Assembly (NCBI GenBank): GCA_963921195.1
Contig: OY992536.1
Location: 97,861,550 to 97,925,549 of the forward strand
Length of the DNA: 64,000 bases
Direction: 5' to 3'
Origin: Pegoplata infirma
Lineage: Eukaryota; Arthropoda; Insecta; Diptera; Anthomyiidae
Each line of letters begins with the position of its first letter. The stretch's first letter is position 1. Of the stretch, positions 46,794 to 58,639 are shown in pieces. The position numbers and the translations under genes are program-made. The notes under the pieces were generated by a model. The model saw only the letters and a program-made list of their open reading frames with translations, was not told the DNA's origin and did no database searches.

Positions 46794-48831
46794 GGGGCAT
46801 TCCATGCCAAATCACTCACTTTTAGGCCCGACCCCCTTCGATTAATTTTATTTTTGGATATGTTTTAGTACGTATTAAATGCAACTTCCAGCCAAATTTT
46901 CAGCCTTTTATACCAAGGTGGTGTTGAGTAATCAATTTCAAAATGGCGATTTTTTCCAAAAAATGAAAAAATTTAAATTTTCAATCAATTTTGACCAGTA
47001 AAAAATATAGATATATTAAAAAAAGATGGACAACATTTTGTTGGTAGTTAAATGTAGTTTTAGAAAAAAAAATATGAACAATTATTCGAAGTAACTATCA
47101 CTTGTTTTTTATCGTATAAAAATTAAAATCGACTTTTTGAAAAAGTCCGAAACCTTCGATTTTTTTTTTTAAAATGTCAAAAAATTCTACTCTAAATTAC
47201 GCAACTTTTAAGTCATAATTCGAGATGTGATCGTAATTCGTTCTATTTTTATTCAAATTTTGAAAATTGCACTTTTTTTTTTTTTTGACTCTGGTTTATT
47301 TTATATGGTGCTCCAAAAAAAATAATTTGGTAAATATTGACCGTAACTTCCCCTAGATATATTAACTTGGGTGTAAAAATACGTTTCAGAAAATTTTAGG
47401 ATGATCGGACATGGGTAAGGCGTGCCGCATCGGCTTTGAAGTTTGAAAATCGGATTACAAGGGAAAATATGCATTTTTTTCTGTTTTCTTAATTTTTTTG
47501 GTATTTTAAGTTAATTTTGAATTCAAATGGTTACAGAATTGAAATGTAGAGTAAAATGTCTCTCTATTAAGGTCATAACAACCGAAATCGGTTTAAAATC
47601 AGCCAAGTTATTACAACTTCCCCAGGCATCTAACGTGTGGCAGACAACTTGATTAATCAATACAATCCGATTTTTGAAATTCATTGAAATTTTCTACTGT
47701 AATAACATTTTTTTATTCTTCAAGTTCAAATGTTATTAGATGACAAGTATTTTTCATATTGTGTTTTGCTTACATTTTTTAAATTAGTGCTAAAAATGCC
47801 TGCATTTTCCACACCCTTTTGAAATCTCTATTTTAAAAAAAAAATATATTTTTTTTGTTTTAAAATTTGGAAAAGTCAAAAAAATATTACACTGAAACAT
47901 GAATAATGAAAAAATGTTATTACAGTAGAAAATTTCAATAAATTTAAAAAAAGGGCCTCGTATTTTTTAATCAAGTTGTATGGCACACGCTAGATGCCTG
48001 GGGAAGTTGTAATAACTTGGCTGATTTTCAACCGATTTTAGTTTTTAGTACCTTATTAGAAAGGCATTTTACTCCACATCGTAATTCTGTAATCACTTGA
48101 ATTAAAACTTAACTTAAAATACCAAAGAAATTGCGAAAACAGAAAAAAATCATATTTTTCCTTGTAATCCGTTTTTTAAACTTCAAGGACCATGCTAAGC
48201 GCCTTACACATGTCCGATCGTCCCAAATTTTTGTGAGACGTATATTTACCTCCAAATGAATATATTTAGGGTAAGTTAGGGTCAGTATCTACCATTTTTT
48301 TTTTTTTTTTTGGAGCTCCATATAAAATAAATCAGAGCCAAAACATAAAAGGTGCAATTTTAAAAATTAAAAAAAAAATAGAAAGAATTGTGATCACATC
48401 TCGAGTTATGGCTTAAAAGTTTCATAATTTAGAGTAGAATTCTTTTAGTTTTTTACAAAAAAATCGAAGGTTTCGGACTTTTTCAAAAAGTCGATTTTAA
48501 TTTTTAAACGTCAAAAAATAAGTGATAATTACTTCGAATAATTTTTTCACATTTTTTTTCTAAAACTACATTTAAATACCAACAAAACGTTGTCCAACTT
48601 TTTTTAAAATATCTATATTTTTTACTGGTCAAAATTGATTGAAAATTTAAATTTTTTCATTTTTTGGAAAAAATCGCCATTTTGAAAAATTGATTACTCA
48701 ACACCACCTTGGTATAAAAGGCTGAAAATTTGGCTGCAAGTTACATTTAATACGTACTAAAACATATCCAAAAATAAAATTAATCGAAGGGGGTCGGGCC
48801 TAAAAGTGAGTGATTTGGCATGGAATGCCCC
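46794..48831. mobile_element. 2-kb foldback with GGGGCATTCCATG ends
   Basis: GGGGCATTCCATGCCAAATC and its inverse end the element. It sits in the Helitron's ATAT run with ATAT on both sides. Arms of about 930 bp (46794-47730, 47905-48831) are close inverse copies; the loop of about 180 bp is non-palindromic and AT-rich. No ORF. Confidence 0.88.
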
Positions 48832-48889
48832 ATATATAAAAGAGTGTGGTGACTGACTGACTGACTGACTGATTGGCAATAATCATCGC

Positions 48890-51800
48890 CCAGCCCAAAC
48901 CGCTGAAGCTAGAGACTTGAAATTTGGAATGTAGGTTTGGCTCCCGACAAAACCACCCACTAAGAAGGGATTTTTGGAAATTCCGATTCTAAGGGGGGCA
49001 AAAGGGGGAAAATAGGGCCCTCTGGGGGATTTTGTATCTTTTGAACTAATAGTCCTAGAAACTTCAAATTTGAACTCTAGGATCCTCTCGCGGAAATAAA
49101 ATTTCGGAAAATTTTTTTTTTATAAAATTCCGCCTCCAAGGGGGGAAAATGGGGAAAATAGGGCAAATTGGTACATTTTCTATATTCTAAACAAATGTTC
49201 CCAGAAACTTGAAATTTGAAGTCTTGGACCCTATCGCGGAAATAACATTTTGGAAAAAGTAATATTTTGAAAATTCCGTTTCTAAGGTGCGGGGGAAGGG
49301 GGAAATAGGGCAAGTTGGTACATTTTGTATCTTCTGAACTAATGCTCCTACAATCTTGAAATTTTGAATATAGGATACTCTCGCGGAAATAACATTTTGA
49401 AAAAAGTACTTTTTTGAAAATTCCGGTTTTAAGGGGGACAAAAAGGGGGAAAATAGGGCAATTTGGTGAATTTTGAACTGATGGTCCTAGAAACTAGATA
49501 TTTGAACTATAGTATCCTCTCGGGGAAAAAACATTTTTTTACTAAAATTTTTTCACACAAAATTTTTTTCACTCAAAAGTTTTTTTTCACTCAAAATTTT
49601 TTTTTCACTCAAAATTTTTTTTTACAATTTTTTTTTTTTACAATTTTTTTTCACTCAAAATTTTTTTTTACTCAAATTTTTTTTTCACTCAAAATTTTTT
49701 TTTTACTCAAAATTTTTTTTCACTCAAAATTTTTTTTTTTACAAATTTTTTTCACTCAAATTTTTTTTTTACTCAAAATTTTTTTTCACTCAAAAATTTT
49801 TTTTTACAATTTTTTTCTTACTCAAAATTTTTTTTACTCAATTTTTTTTTTAATAAAATTTTTTTTCACTCGATTGCATTTTATTCTTCAGTTTTTTTAC
49901 TCATTTTTTTTTACTTAAATTTTTTACTTAGAAAGTGTTTTCACCCAAATTTTTTTTACTCAATTTTTTTTACTCAAAATATTTTTCGCTTAATTTTTGA
50001 CTCAAATCTTTTACTCAATTTTTTTTTCTCATTTATTTTTGAATTTTTGGGAATTTATTTATTTAATCACTTAAATTTAGGGGGAAATAGGACAATTTTA
50101 AACATTTCGATCTTCTGAACTAATGGCCCCAGTAACCTAAAATTTGGACTATAGGATCCTCTAGCGGAAATAATACTCTAAAGAAAGCATTTAAAAAAAA
50201 TAAGAAGGGGAAATGGGTCCTAGAACTTAAAGTTTTGGACTATAAGATCATCTAACGGAAAGAACATTCTGAAACAAAGTTTTTTTTAATTCTGATTCTA
50301 GGGGGTTGAAAGGGGGAAAGTAGGATAATTTGGTACATTTTGTATCTTCTGAACTAATGGTCCTAGAAACTTAAAAATTTGGACTATATGATCCTCTCGC
50401 GGAAATTATGTTCTGAAGAAAGTATTTTTTAAAAATTTTTCATTCAAATTTGGGGGGGGGGGGGACGAAATAGGACGATTTTGAACATTTTCTATATTGT
50501 GAACTAATGGTCCCAGAAACCTGAAATTTGGACTATAGGATCCTCTCGCGGAAATAATATTCTGAAGAGAGTACTTTTTTAAAAAGGCACTTTTAAGAAG
50601 GGGAAAAGGGGGAAAATTGGGCAATTTGGTACATTTTCTTATCTCTGACCTAATGGTCTTAGAAACTTAAAGTTTGGACTATAAGAAACAAAGTTTTTTT
50701 TCAATTCCGCTTCTAGGGTGGTAAAAAGGGGGATAATAGGACAATTTGGAACACTTTGTATGTTCTGAACTAATTTTCCCAGAAACTTAAATTTTGACTA
50801 TGTGTTCCTTCGCGGAAATAACATTGTGAAGAAAGTTCTATTTTGAAAATTTCGCTTCTAAGGGGGAAAAAGGGGAAAGTAGGGTAATTTTGTGTCTGCT
50901 GAGATAATAGTCGTAGATCCTTGAAATTTGGGCTGTACGATCCTCTGGCGAAAATAACTTTCTGAAAGAAGTACTTTTTGAAAATTCCGGTTTGTATCTG
51001 CTAAACAAATAGGACTGCACTATCCTCTCGCGTGGACTGCACGATCCTCTCGCGGAAATAACATTCTGAAAAAAGTACTTTTTTGAAAATTCCGCTTTAA
51101 AGGGGGAAAAAGAGGAAGGTAGGGCAATTTTGTATCTGCTGAAAATATGGTCCTAGATACTTGAAATTTGGAGTGAACGAACCTCTTGCGGAAATAACAT
51201 TCTAAAGGAAGTACTTTTTCAAAATTCTGGGGGGAAATCGGGAAAGTAGGGCAATTTTGAATCTGCTGAACTAATGATCCTTAATACTTGAAATTTAAAC
51301 TGTACGATCCTTCGCGAAAATAACATTCTTAAAAAAAACTTTTCAAAAAATTTTTTGTATCTGCTGAACTAATGAACCTAGATACTTGAAATTTGAACTG
51401 TACAATCCTCTTGCGGAAATAATATTCTAAAGGAAGTACTTTTTGAAAATTCCGGTGGAAAAAGGGGGTGAGTGGGGTTATTTTGAATCTGCTGAACTCA
51501 TGGTCCTAGATACTTGAAATTTCAACTGTACGATCCTCTCGCGGAAATAACATTGTTAAAGAAAAACTTTTTTAAAAATTATGCTTCTACGGGGAAAAAG
51601 AGGGAAAGTAGGGCAATTTTGTATCTGCTGAACTAATGGTCCTAGGTACTTAAAATTTGAACTGTACAATCCTATCCCGAAATTAACATTCTAAAAGAAG
51701 TACATTTTTGAAAATTCGTTTTTAAAGGGGGAAAAATGGGGAAAGAAGGGCAATTTCGTATCTGCTAAACGAATGGTCCCAAAAACTTGAAATTTTAACT

Positions 51801-53892
51801 CTACTCTCGCGGAAAAAACATTTTGTAAAAAGTAATATTTTGAAAAATCCTTTTATAAGGGTGGTGGTGGTGGGTGGGTAGAAGGGGTTTAATAGGGCAA
51901 TTTTGAATCTTCTGAACAAACTTGAAATTTTGAATCGGGATGCTCTCGCGGAAATTATTTTTTGAAAAATATATTTTTTTGAGAATTTTGGTTTTAAGGA
52001 GGCCCAAAAGGGGGAAAATAGGGCAATTTGCTAAACTTTAAATTAATGGTATTAGAAACTCGACATTTGGAGTATGGGATCATATCGCGGCAATAACATT
52101 CTAAAAGAAGTACTTTTTTGAACATTTTGCTTTTAAGGGGGAGAAAGGGGGAAAGTAGTGCAATTTTGTATATGCTAAAGTAATGAAAATTGGACTGTAT
52201 GATCCTCCCGCGGAAATAACATTCGGAAAAGACTACTTTTTTTAAAAATTCCTCATTTAAGGGGAAAAAGAGGGGGAAATAGAACAATTTTGAATCTGCT
52301 GAACTAATGGTCCTAGATACTTGAAAATTGGACTGTACGATCCTCCCGCGGAAACAACATTCGGAAAGAAATACTTTTTTAAAAATTCTTCTTTAAGGGG
52401 GAAAAAGGGGGAAAGTAGGCCAATTTTGTATCTGCTGAACAAATAGTCCTAGATACTTGAAAATTGGACTGCACAATCCTCTCGCGGAAATAAAATTCGA
52501 ATGGAGGACTTTTTGGAAAATTCCACCTCTAAGAGGGAAAAGGGGAAGGTAGGCAATTTTGTATCTGCTGAACTAATGGTCCGGGAGACTTGAAATTTGG
52601 ACTGTACGATCTTTTCGCGAAAACAACATTCTGAAAGAAGTACATTTTTAAATATTTTGATTTTGTGTGGGAAAAAGGGGAAAAGTAGGGCAATTTTGTA
52701 TCTGCCGAAATAATGGTCCTATATACTTGAAATTTGGACTGTACGATCCTCTCGCGGAAATAACATTCTCAAGGAAGTACTTTTTTGAAAACTCTACTTT
52801 TAAGGGGGAAAAAGGGGAAGATAGGGCAATTTTGTATCTGCTGAATTAATGGTCCTCGATTTCTTAAAATTTAACTGTACGATCCTCTCCCGGATATAAC
52901 ATTCTAAAAGAAGTACTTTTTTTAAATTCTGCTTCTACTGGGGGAAAAGGGAGAAAATAAGGCAGTTTTGAATCTGCTTAACTAATAGTCCTACATACTT
53001 GAAGTTTGGACTGTTCGATCCTCTCGCGGAAAGAACATTCTAGAAGAAGTACTTTTTTGAAAGTTCTCCTTCTATAGGGGGAAAAGGTGGAAAGTAGGGC
53101 AATTCTGTATCTGCTGAACTAATGATCCTAGATACTTAAAATTTGAACTGTACGGTCCTCTTACGGAAAAGTACTTATTGTGGAAAGTTCCGCTTCTAAC
53201 GGGAAAAGGCGGAAGGTAGGGCAATTTTGAATCTGCTGAACTAATGGTCCAAGATACTTGAAATTTAGACTGCACGATCCTCTATCTTGGAATTAACATT
53301 CTGAAAGAAGTAATTTTTTTGAAAATTCCGATTTCAAGGGGGAAAACGGGGAAGGTAGGGCAATTTTGTATCTGCTGAACTAATGGTTCTAGATACTTGA
53401 AATTTGGCTGAACGATCCTCTCGCGGAAATAGCATTCTTAAGAAAGTACTTTTCAAAATTCTGGGGGAAAAAGAAGGGCAATTTTGAATGTGCTGAACTA
53501 ATGGTCCTATATTCTTGAAATTTGAACTGAACGATCCTTTCGCAAAAATAACATACTTAAGAACTTTTTTAAAAATTCCAGTTCTAAGGGGGAAAAAGGG
53601 CCATTTGGGGGATTTTGTATCTTTTGAACTAATAGTTTTAGAAACTTGAAATTTGGACTCTATAATACTCTCGCAAAAAAAAAACATTTTTTTGAAAATT
53701 TCGCCTCCAAGGTGGGGAAAATAGAGCAAATTGGTACATTTTTTATCTTCTGGACAAATGGTCCCAGAAACTTGAAATTTGGACTCTAGGATCCTCTCGC
53801 AGAATTAACATGCGGAAAACAAAATTTTTTGAAAATTCCGCCTCCAAGGGTGGGAAAACAGGGAAAATCGGTGAATTTTTTATCTTCTGAAC
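48890..53892 (+). repeat. About 135-bp tandem repeat array inside the Helitron, part 1
   Basis: About 37 diverged copies of a unit containing cttgaaatttggactgtacg, atcctctcgcggaaataaca and aaggggga, then gtatctgctgaactaatggt. Left units differ from right units (ttttgtatcttctgaactaa versus tctgctgaac), indicating local homogenisation. Confidence 0.9.
49535..50040. repeat. Simple-repeat patch (cactcaaaattttttt)
   Basis: About 30 imperfect copies of a 15-20-bp TTTTTTTCACTCAAAA unit interrupt the 135-bp array. The Phe-rich open frame across it is an artefact. Confidence 0.85.
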
Positions 53893-54552
53893 AAATGCAC
53901 GGTGGTCAATTCCGGCCAAAAATCATTTTATTTTTTTATTAAATCTTGATGAAATGTTGATGCTATATTATAGCTAATACTTCAAAACATACAACTTAAA
54001 TCTTTTTTTGGGCCTTGTAACACTATATTATTGTCCATAGTGGTGCAAAGTCGAGTATTTTTTGCTTCTCATTTCAGCTTTTTTTAAAATGTATATTTTA
54101 GTTTTCAATAAAAGTTGGCTATGCATTTTTCTTCACATTATTTTAGTAAGTTCGCACATGGATTTTTAATTCCTATAGTAAATAATCATTCCATGTGGTT
54201 TTTGCAGATTTTGTGTGCGTTTTTGTCTTAAAGTGAAAATAAGATAAAAATTAAAAAAAAAACTCTAAAAAAAATTTTTTTGAAAGACCATAAAAATCAA
54301 TTAGAGGCTATTAGAGGTTAGCTATAAAAAGCAGTTTGTACTTTTAACTATTAAAAGTAAGTATTTTAAATTTCAGCCCCTACTTTTACCGATTCTTGAA
54401 ACCAGAGCATTTTTAGTGGACTCATTTTTTACAAATGGTGGACTTTTTTAAACCAACAAACTCCACCAAAATAGGGAATGTGAAGAGATACTAACTTAAA
54501 ACCCATAGATTAGCGTTAAAAAAAAACTTAAAAAAAGACGAAATAAAAAAAT

Positions 54553-55160
54553 GAGGTTTAAGGGGGGTTGGAACTAAAAAGCAGCCTTAATGTTAGCAAT
54601 TTTTAAACAGCTAAAAAAATAAATACGTAATATTATTTAATTCTGTTTTTTCATTTGAAAGAAAAAAATTTTGAACATTTTAGTATTTTTAAAAATTTCA
54701 TAACACAAAATTTGGTCAACTAGAATTTTTAGGGTTGCCAGTTAATCGTATGTTGTTTTTTTAAAGGGAAAAATTGGCTGCTTTTTTACAGCAAAAACTA
54801 CTAAACCGATTTTGATGAATTTTTTTTGATTCTTTCATTCAAATATTAATTAGGTCAAATTTTAAAAAAATGTCACAATAAGTATTAGAAAATTAAATAA
54901 TCTACAAATCAAAAAAAAATGTCGTCAAAATCGGTTCAGTAGTCTTTGCTGTACAACTGCGGCCATTTTGTCCTTTAAAAAATAGCATCCCACAATTAAC
55001 TGGAAACCCTGGCAATTCTTTGTCTTTTAAACTTTTAAAAATATTACGATTGTTAATATTTGAAATAAAAAAACAGAATTAAAAAGTATTGCGTATCTAT
55101 TTTTTAAAAAAAATTGCTAACACTAAGGCTGTTTCTTTTAGTTCCAACCCCAAGCTTAAT
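54553..55160. repeat. Nested palindrome in the Transib-like element
   Basis: ggggttggaactaaaaagca and gcagccttaatgttagcaat near 54567 recur inverted near 55100-55155. Inner inverted pairs are ctggaaaccctggcaat / agggttgccagttaatcg and two 'aaaatcggttcagtagt / actactaaaccgatttt' blocks. Confidence 0.8.
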
Positions 55161-55420
55161 TAGTTGGATACATTTGACACGTCCATGCTTAGTTGGCCAA
55201 CCACTATATTTGTATGTCCAACGTTTTGAAAAGAGATCAGATATATTATTCTTAATTCGGATATTTAATTATTGCTATTTATATGCAGACATGTTTGATA
55301 CATTTGGGACGTCCATGATTATTTGGCCAACCACTGTATTTGTAGGTCCAACATTTGGGAAAGGTATCAGATATGTTATTCTTAATTCGAATATTAAATT
55401 TAAGCTATTTACACGCTGAA
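55160..55420. repeat. 131-bp direct repeat, two copies
   Basis: gatacatttgacacgtccat at about 55166 and gatacatttgggacgtccat at about 55297, continuing through ttggccaaccact and cttaattcg. Copies differ at perhaps 10-15 percent. Confidence 0.8.
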
Positions 55421-55461
55421 ATAAAGAAGTTATTGATTTTTGGCCGGAATTGACCACCGTG

Positions 55462-56720
55462 AAATGGTTCCAGAAACGTGAAGTTTGGTCTTTGGGATCC
55501 TCTCGCGGAAACAACATTCCGAAAAAAATATTGTTTGAAAAATTCCTCCTCCACGGTGGGAAAGGGGGGGAAATAGGGAAAATCGGTACATTATTTATCA
55601 ATGGTTCCAGAAACTTAAAATTTGAACTCAAGGATCATCTCGCAAAAAAAAAACATCTTGAAAAAAGTAGAAGGGGGAAAATAGGGCAATTTTGTATCTT
55701 CTAAACTAAAACTTTAAGTTTTGATCCTCTCGCGGAAATAATTTTTTGAAAAATAAATTTTTTGAAAATTTTGGTTTTAAACTAATGGTCTTAAAAACAT
55801 GACATTTGCAATATAAGATCATCTCGCGGAATAACATATTGAAAGAAGTACCTTTTTGAAAATTACTTTTTAAAGGGGGGAAAGAAGGGCAATTTTGTAT
55901 CTGCTGAGCTAATGGCCCTAGATATTGAAGTTTGGACTGTACGATCCTCTCGAGGAAATAACATTCTGGAAGAAGTACTTTTTTGGCAAAATCTGCATCT
56001 ATAGGGGGGAAAAGAGGGAAAGTAGGGCAAATTTGAAATTTGAATCCTCTTGCGGAAACAACATTCTAATGGAAGTACTTTTTGGAAAATTTAGCTTCTA
56101 CGGGGAAAAATGGGGAAATTAGGGCAATTTTGTATCTGCTGAACTAACGGTCCTAGATACTTGAAATTTGGAGTGTACGATCCTCTCGCGGAAAAAACAT
56201 TCTGAAAGAAGTACTTTTTTGAAAATGTTGTTTTATAGTTGGAAAAGGGGGAAAAGTAGGGCAATTTTGTATCTGCTGAACTAATGGTCCTAGATACTAG
56301 AATTTGGAACTGTTTTGTATCTGCTGAACTAATGGTTCTAGACACTTGAAGTTTGGACTGTACGATTCTCTAGCGGAAATAACATTCTGGAAGAAGCACT
56401 TTTTTAGTAAATTCTGCTTCTAAGGGGGGAATGGGGAAAGTAATGGTCCTAAATACTTGAAATTTGGACTGTACGATCCTTTCGCGAAAATAACATTCTT
56501 AAATAAGTACTTTTATGAAAATTCTGCTTCTAATGGGGAAAAAGGGAGAAAGTAGAGATACTTAAAATTGGTACTTTACGATCCACTCGCGGAAATTACA
56601 TTCTGGGAAAATAATTTTTTGAATTTTCGTTTCAATTTGGTACATATTGTTCCTTATGCACTAATGTTCCTTGAAACTTAAAGTTTGAACTATGGGATCG
56701 TTTCGCCAAAATAAAATTTT
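55462..56720 (+). repeat. About 135-bp tandem repeat array, part 2
   Basis: Nine or so further units of the array at 48890-53892, resuming in phase after the Transib-like insertion. They become degenerate toward 56700. Confidence 0.88.
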
Positions 56721-57521
56721 TTGCAACTTTAAATCTACTCAAAATATAATCGGGGCTATTCTTGTTGTCATAAACGCATTTAAAACGCGACGAAGGTAAT
56801 TTTTGGTATTCCTGAATACGTTGGAGATGATACAGACGAAAAACATATGTTTTTTTCGTTATCGTCGACATTCGACGTATTCCTCAATTCGTCTTCGACG
56901 CCAGATTCATACAATTTTGTTCGACATCTTTTTTTGCGCGTTTTTATAAAAAATTGTGTTTTTTTTAACTAAATCATCAAAACTCATAGAATTTTCTTTT
57001 AAATATCAATTAAGTGTTTTATTTTTGTATAAATTATGTAATAAAAATGTCTCCGGCAGAATAAAAACCATGAAAATGCAAACTGCATTTGTTCCCGGAC
57101 TGTGCCACACAGGGACGGACTTTTGTTTATGGCGATTTTTTGTTTAATTTCTGAAGTTTAAAATAATTATTCTTAATTTTTTAATTATATATATTATAGT
57201 AAGATTGAAATAAATATAAAATATGACCCGCAATATAATTTTAATTAATTTACAATTCATGTTATTTTATATGTTTTGTTGTTTTTTTGTGTTTTGCTAG
57301 TGATGACAAAAATTAATCGATATTCCTTCACCGATACCACTGAAGTATTGTAGAATGTGGTGAAACTCGGTCGTCGAAAGTGAAACTCATTCGACGTCGA
57401 AGTGATGCGCGTATTTAGAAATAAGGATGAATATTTTAAAGGTCGAAACTAACAATTTTTATGTTTAATTTAAAATTAGTAAGAATTTGAAGTAATAAAG
57501 TTGTTTTTTTTTTACAGCTAA

Positions 57522-57552
57522 CCGGTAACGAAGTACCGGGCGAGTTAGCTAG
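57522..57552 (+). other. Helitron 3' terminal hairpin and CTAG
   Basis: A 6-bp perfect stem CCGGTA/TACCGG with a 6-nt loop, then ggcgagttag and CTAG. In Helitrons this end signals termination of rolling-circle transfer. Confidence 0.85.
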
Positions 57553-57952
57553 TACGTAATATGCAAAGAATTATTTTGATGGCTTGTCAGACTGTTAATG
57601 TTTTTAAAGCAGAGAAGTTCTGGAGTCTTGCACGCAAAATTAAACAAAATTAAATATGTATGTTCTTATTTTTGGTCCCAATTATTTCATGTGTTCCAGT
57701 TTGAAATCAAATAAATTTTACAAAATCTTTGTAAATTTTCAGAAGTTTTTGAAAAACTTCTGGTCACATACCAACATTTTACAGATAATTCTGCAAATTT
57801 AAAATTTTTAAGACGAAATAATTTTACAAAGTTTTTACAAATATACAGTGCTGCCAACTTTTTTTTGGAGAAATCGTCAATTTAAAAAAAAAAAAAAATC
57901 GTCAAAATCGTCAAGTTAAAAAAAAAATTGTCGTCAAAAATCGTCATGACAA
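57553..57952. other. Unassigned AT-rich spacer
   Basis: 57846 begins cagtgctgccaactttt, which looks like a hAT-type left end, but no matching right end was found. 57880-57945 repeats a 'tcgtcaaaatcg' motif. No gene is seen. Confidence 0.35.
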
Positions 57953-58082
57953 AAATGCACCAGTCGATCCCAATTTACCATTTGATCCCAATGCACCAGT
58001 TGATCCCAACGCACCATTAGATCCAAATGCACCAGTCGATCCCAATGCACCATTAGATCCAAATGCAACAGTAGATCCCAAC
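57953..58082 (+). pseudogene. Displaced fragment of the DPNAPV repeat gene
   Basis: 128 bp matches 876-985 of the gene at the window start with one extra 18-bp unit and about one substitution (ccatttgat for ccagttgat). The gcaacagtagat unit, present once in the gene portion seen, marks the source. The frame stays open into NQGW and a stop, but there is no promoter or start. Confidence 0.9.
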
Positions 58083-58085
58083 CAA

Positions 58086-58246
58086 GGATGGTAAAGGTAT
58101 ATAGATGGATGGTAGAGGTATATAGCCAAGGATGGTAGAGGTATATAGCTCTATAATCCCTACGCAAGGATGGTAGAGGTATATAAGGATGTACAGAATA
58201 GTGGAACTGGGATGGTAGAGGTATATAAGGATGTACAGAATAGTGG
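58086..58246 (+). repeat. Irregular tandem copies of GGATGGTAGAGGTATATA
   Basis: Copies start at 58086, 58107, 58130, 58168 and 58210 (spacings 21, 23, 38 and 42). The last two are an exact 42-bp duplication. Confidence 0.9.
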
Positions 58247-58639
58247 AACTGGGACATCAAATGCGTATGCTGCAAAAAAAAATATGAGTATGCTGCAAAA
58301 AAAAATGAGTATGCTGCAAAACAAAGTGAGTATGCTGCAAAAAAAAATTAGTATGCTGCAGTTTTTTTTTTGAGTATGCTGCACTTTTTGCTATACGGTG
58401 GGTTAAAAAAATAATAAAAACGGAAAAATTGTTAAAAAAAATCCAAAAATCCAAAAAAATAAAAAAAAAATTACAAAAAATTAAAAAAAAAATCAAAAAC
58501 ACAAAAAATATCAAAAAACGCAAAAAAAATAAATAAAAATAAAAACACAAAAAATTAAAAAAAAATCAAATAAAATTCAAACAAAAATTAATCAAAACTT
58601 CAAAAATCAGCTAATTACAATATATCAATAACATTACTA

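Larger units (their letters stand above)
53898..55461. mobile_element. Transib-like element with 28-bp perfect TIRs and 5-bp TSD
   Basis: The TIR begins CACGGTGGTCAATTCCGGCC and continues aaaaatca, perfect for 28 bp at both ends. AAATG flanks it at 53893-53897 and 55462-55466, and the restored site reads as a normal satellite unit. CACGGTG resembles the RSS heptamer CACAGTG, and ccaaaaatc, 11 bp further in, resembles the nonamer. Transib elements have such ends and 5-bp TSDs. No transposase ORF is present; internal palindromes fill it. Confidence 0.8.
46781..57552 (+). mobile_element. Canonical Helitron, non-autonomous, satellite-filled
   Basis: The 5' end starts with TC (tctatctatatat) directly after an A at 46780 and continues beyond a nested foldback as aaaagagtgtggtgactgac with five GACT units. 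The 3' end is CTAG at 57549-57552 followed by T, preceded by the hairpin CCGGTA-ACGAAG-TACCGG at 57522-57539. A/T insertion, TC start and hairpin-CTAG end are the Helitron hallmarks. No Rep/helicase ORF is present. The interior is mostly about 135-bp tandem repeats. 56720-57520 is unassigned, with TCGTCGACATTCGACG-like motifs near 56860 and 57390. Confidence 0.82.

Noticed and set aside
49463..49918. 151-codon Phe-rich ORF
   Set aside because: It is a translation of a TTTTTTTCACTCAAAA simple repeat.
57846..57950. hAT left end (cagtgctgccaac)
   Set aside because: No matching right terminus or TSD was found in the window.
57934..58275. 113-codon minus ORF with HWDRLV and tandem YTSTI
   Set aside because: It is the antisense of the exported mucin fragment and the 42-bp repeat.
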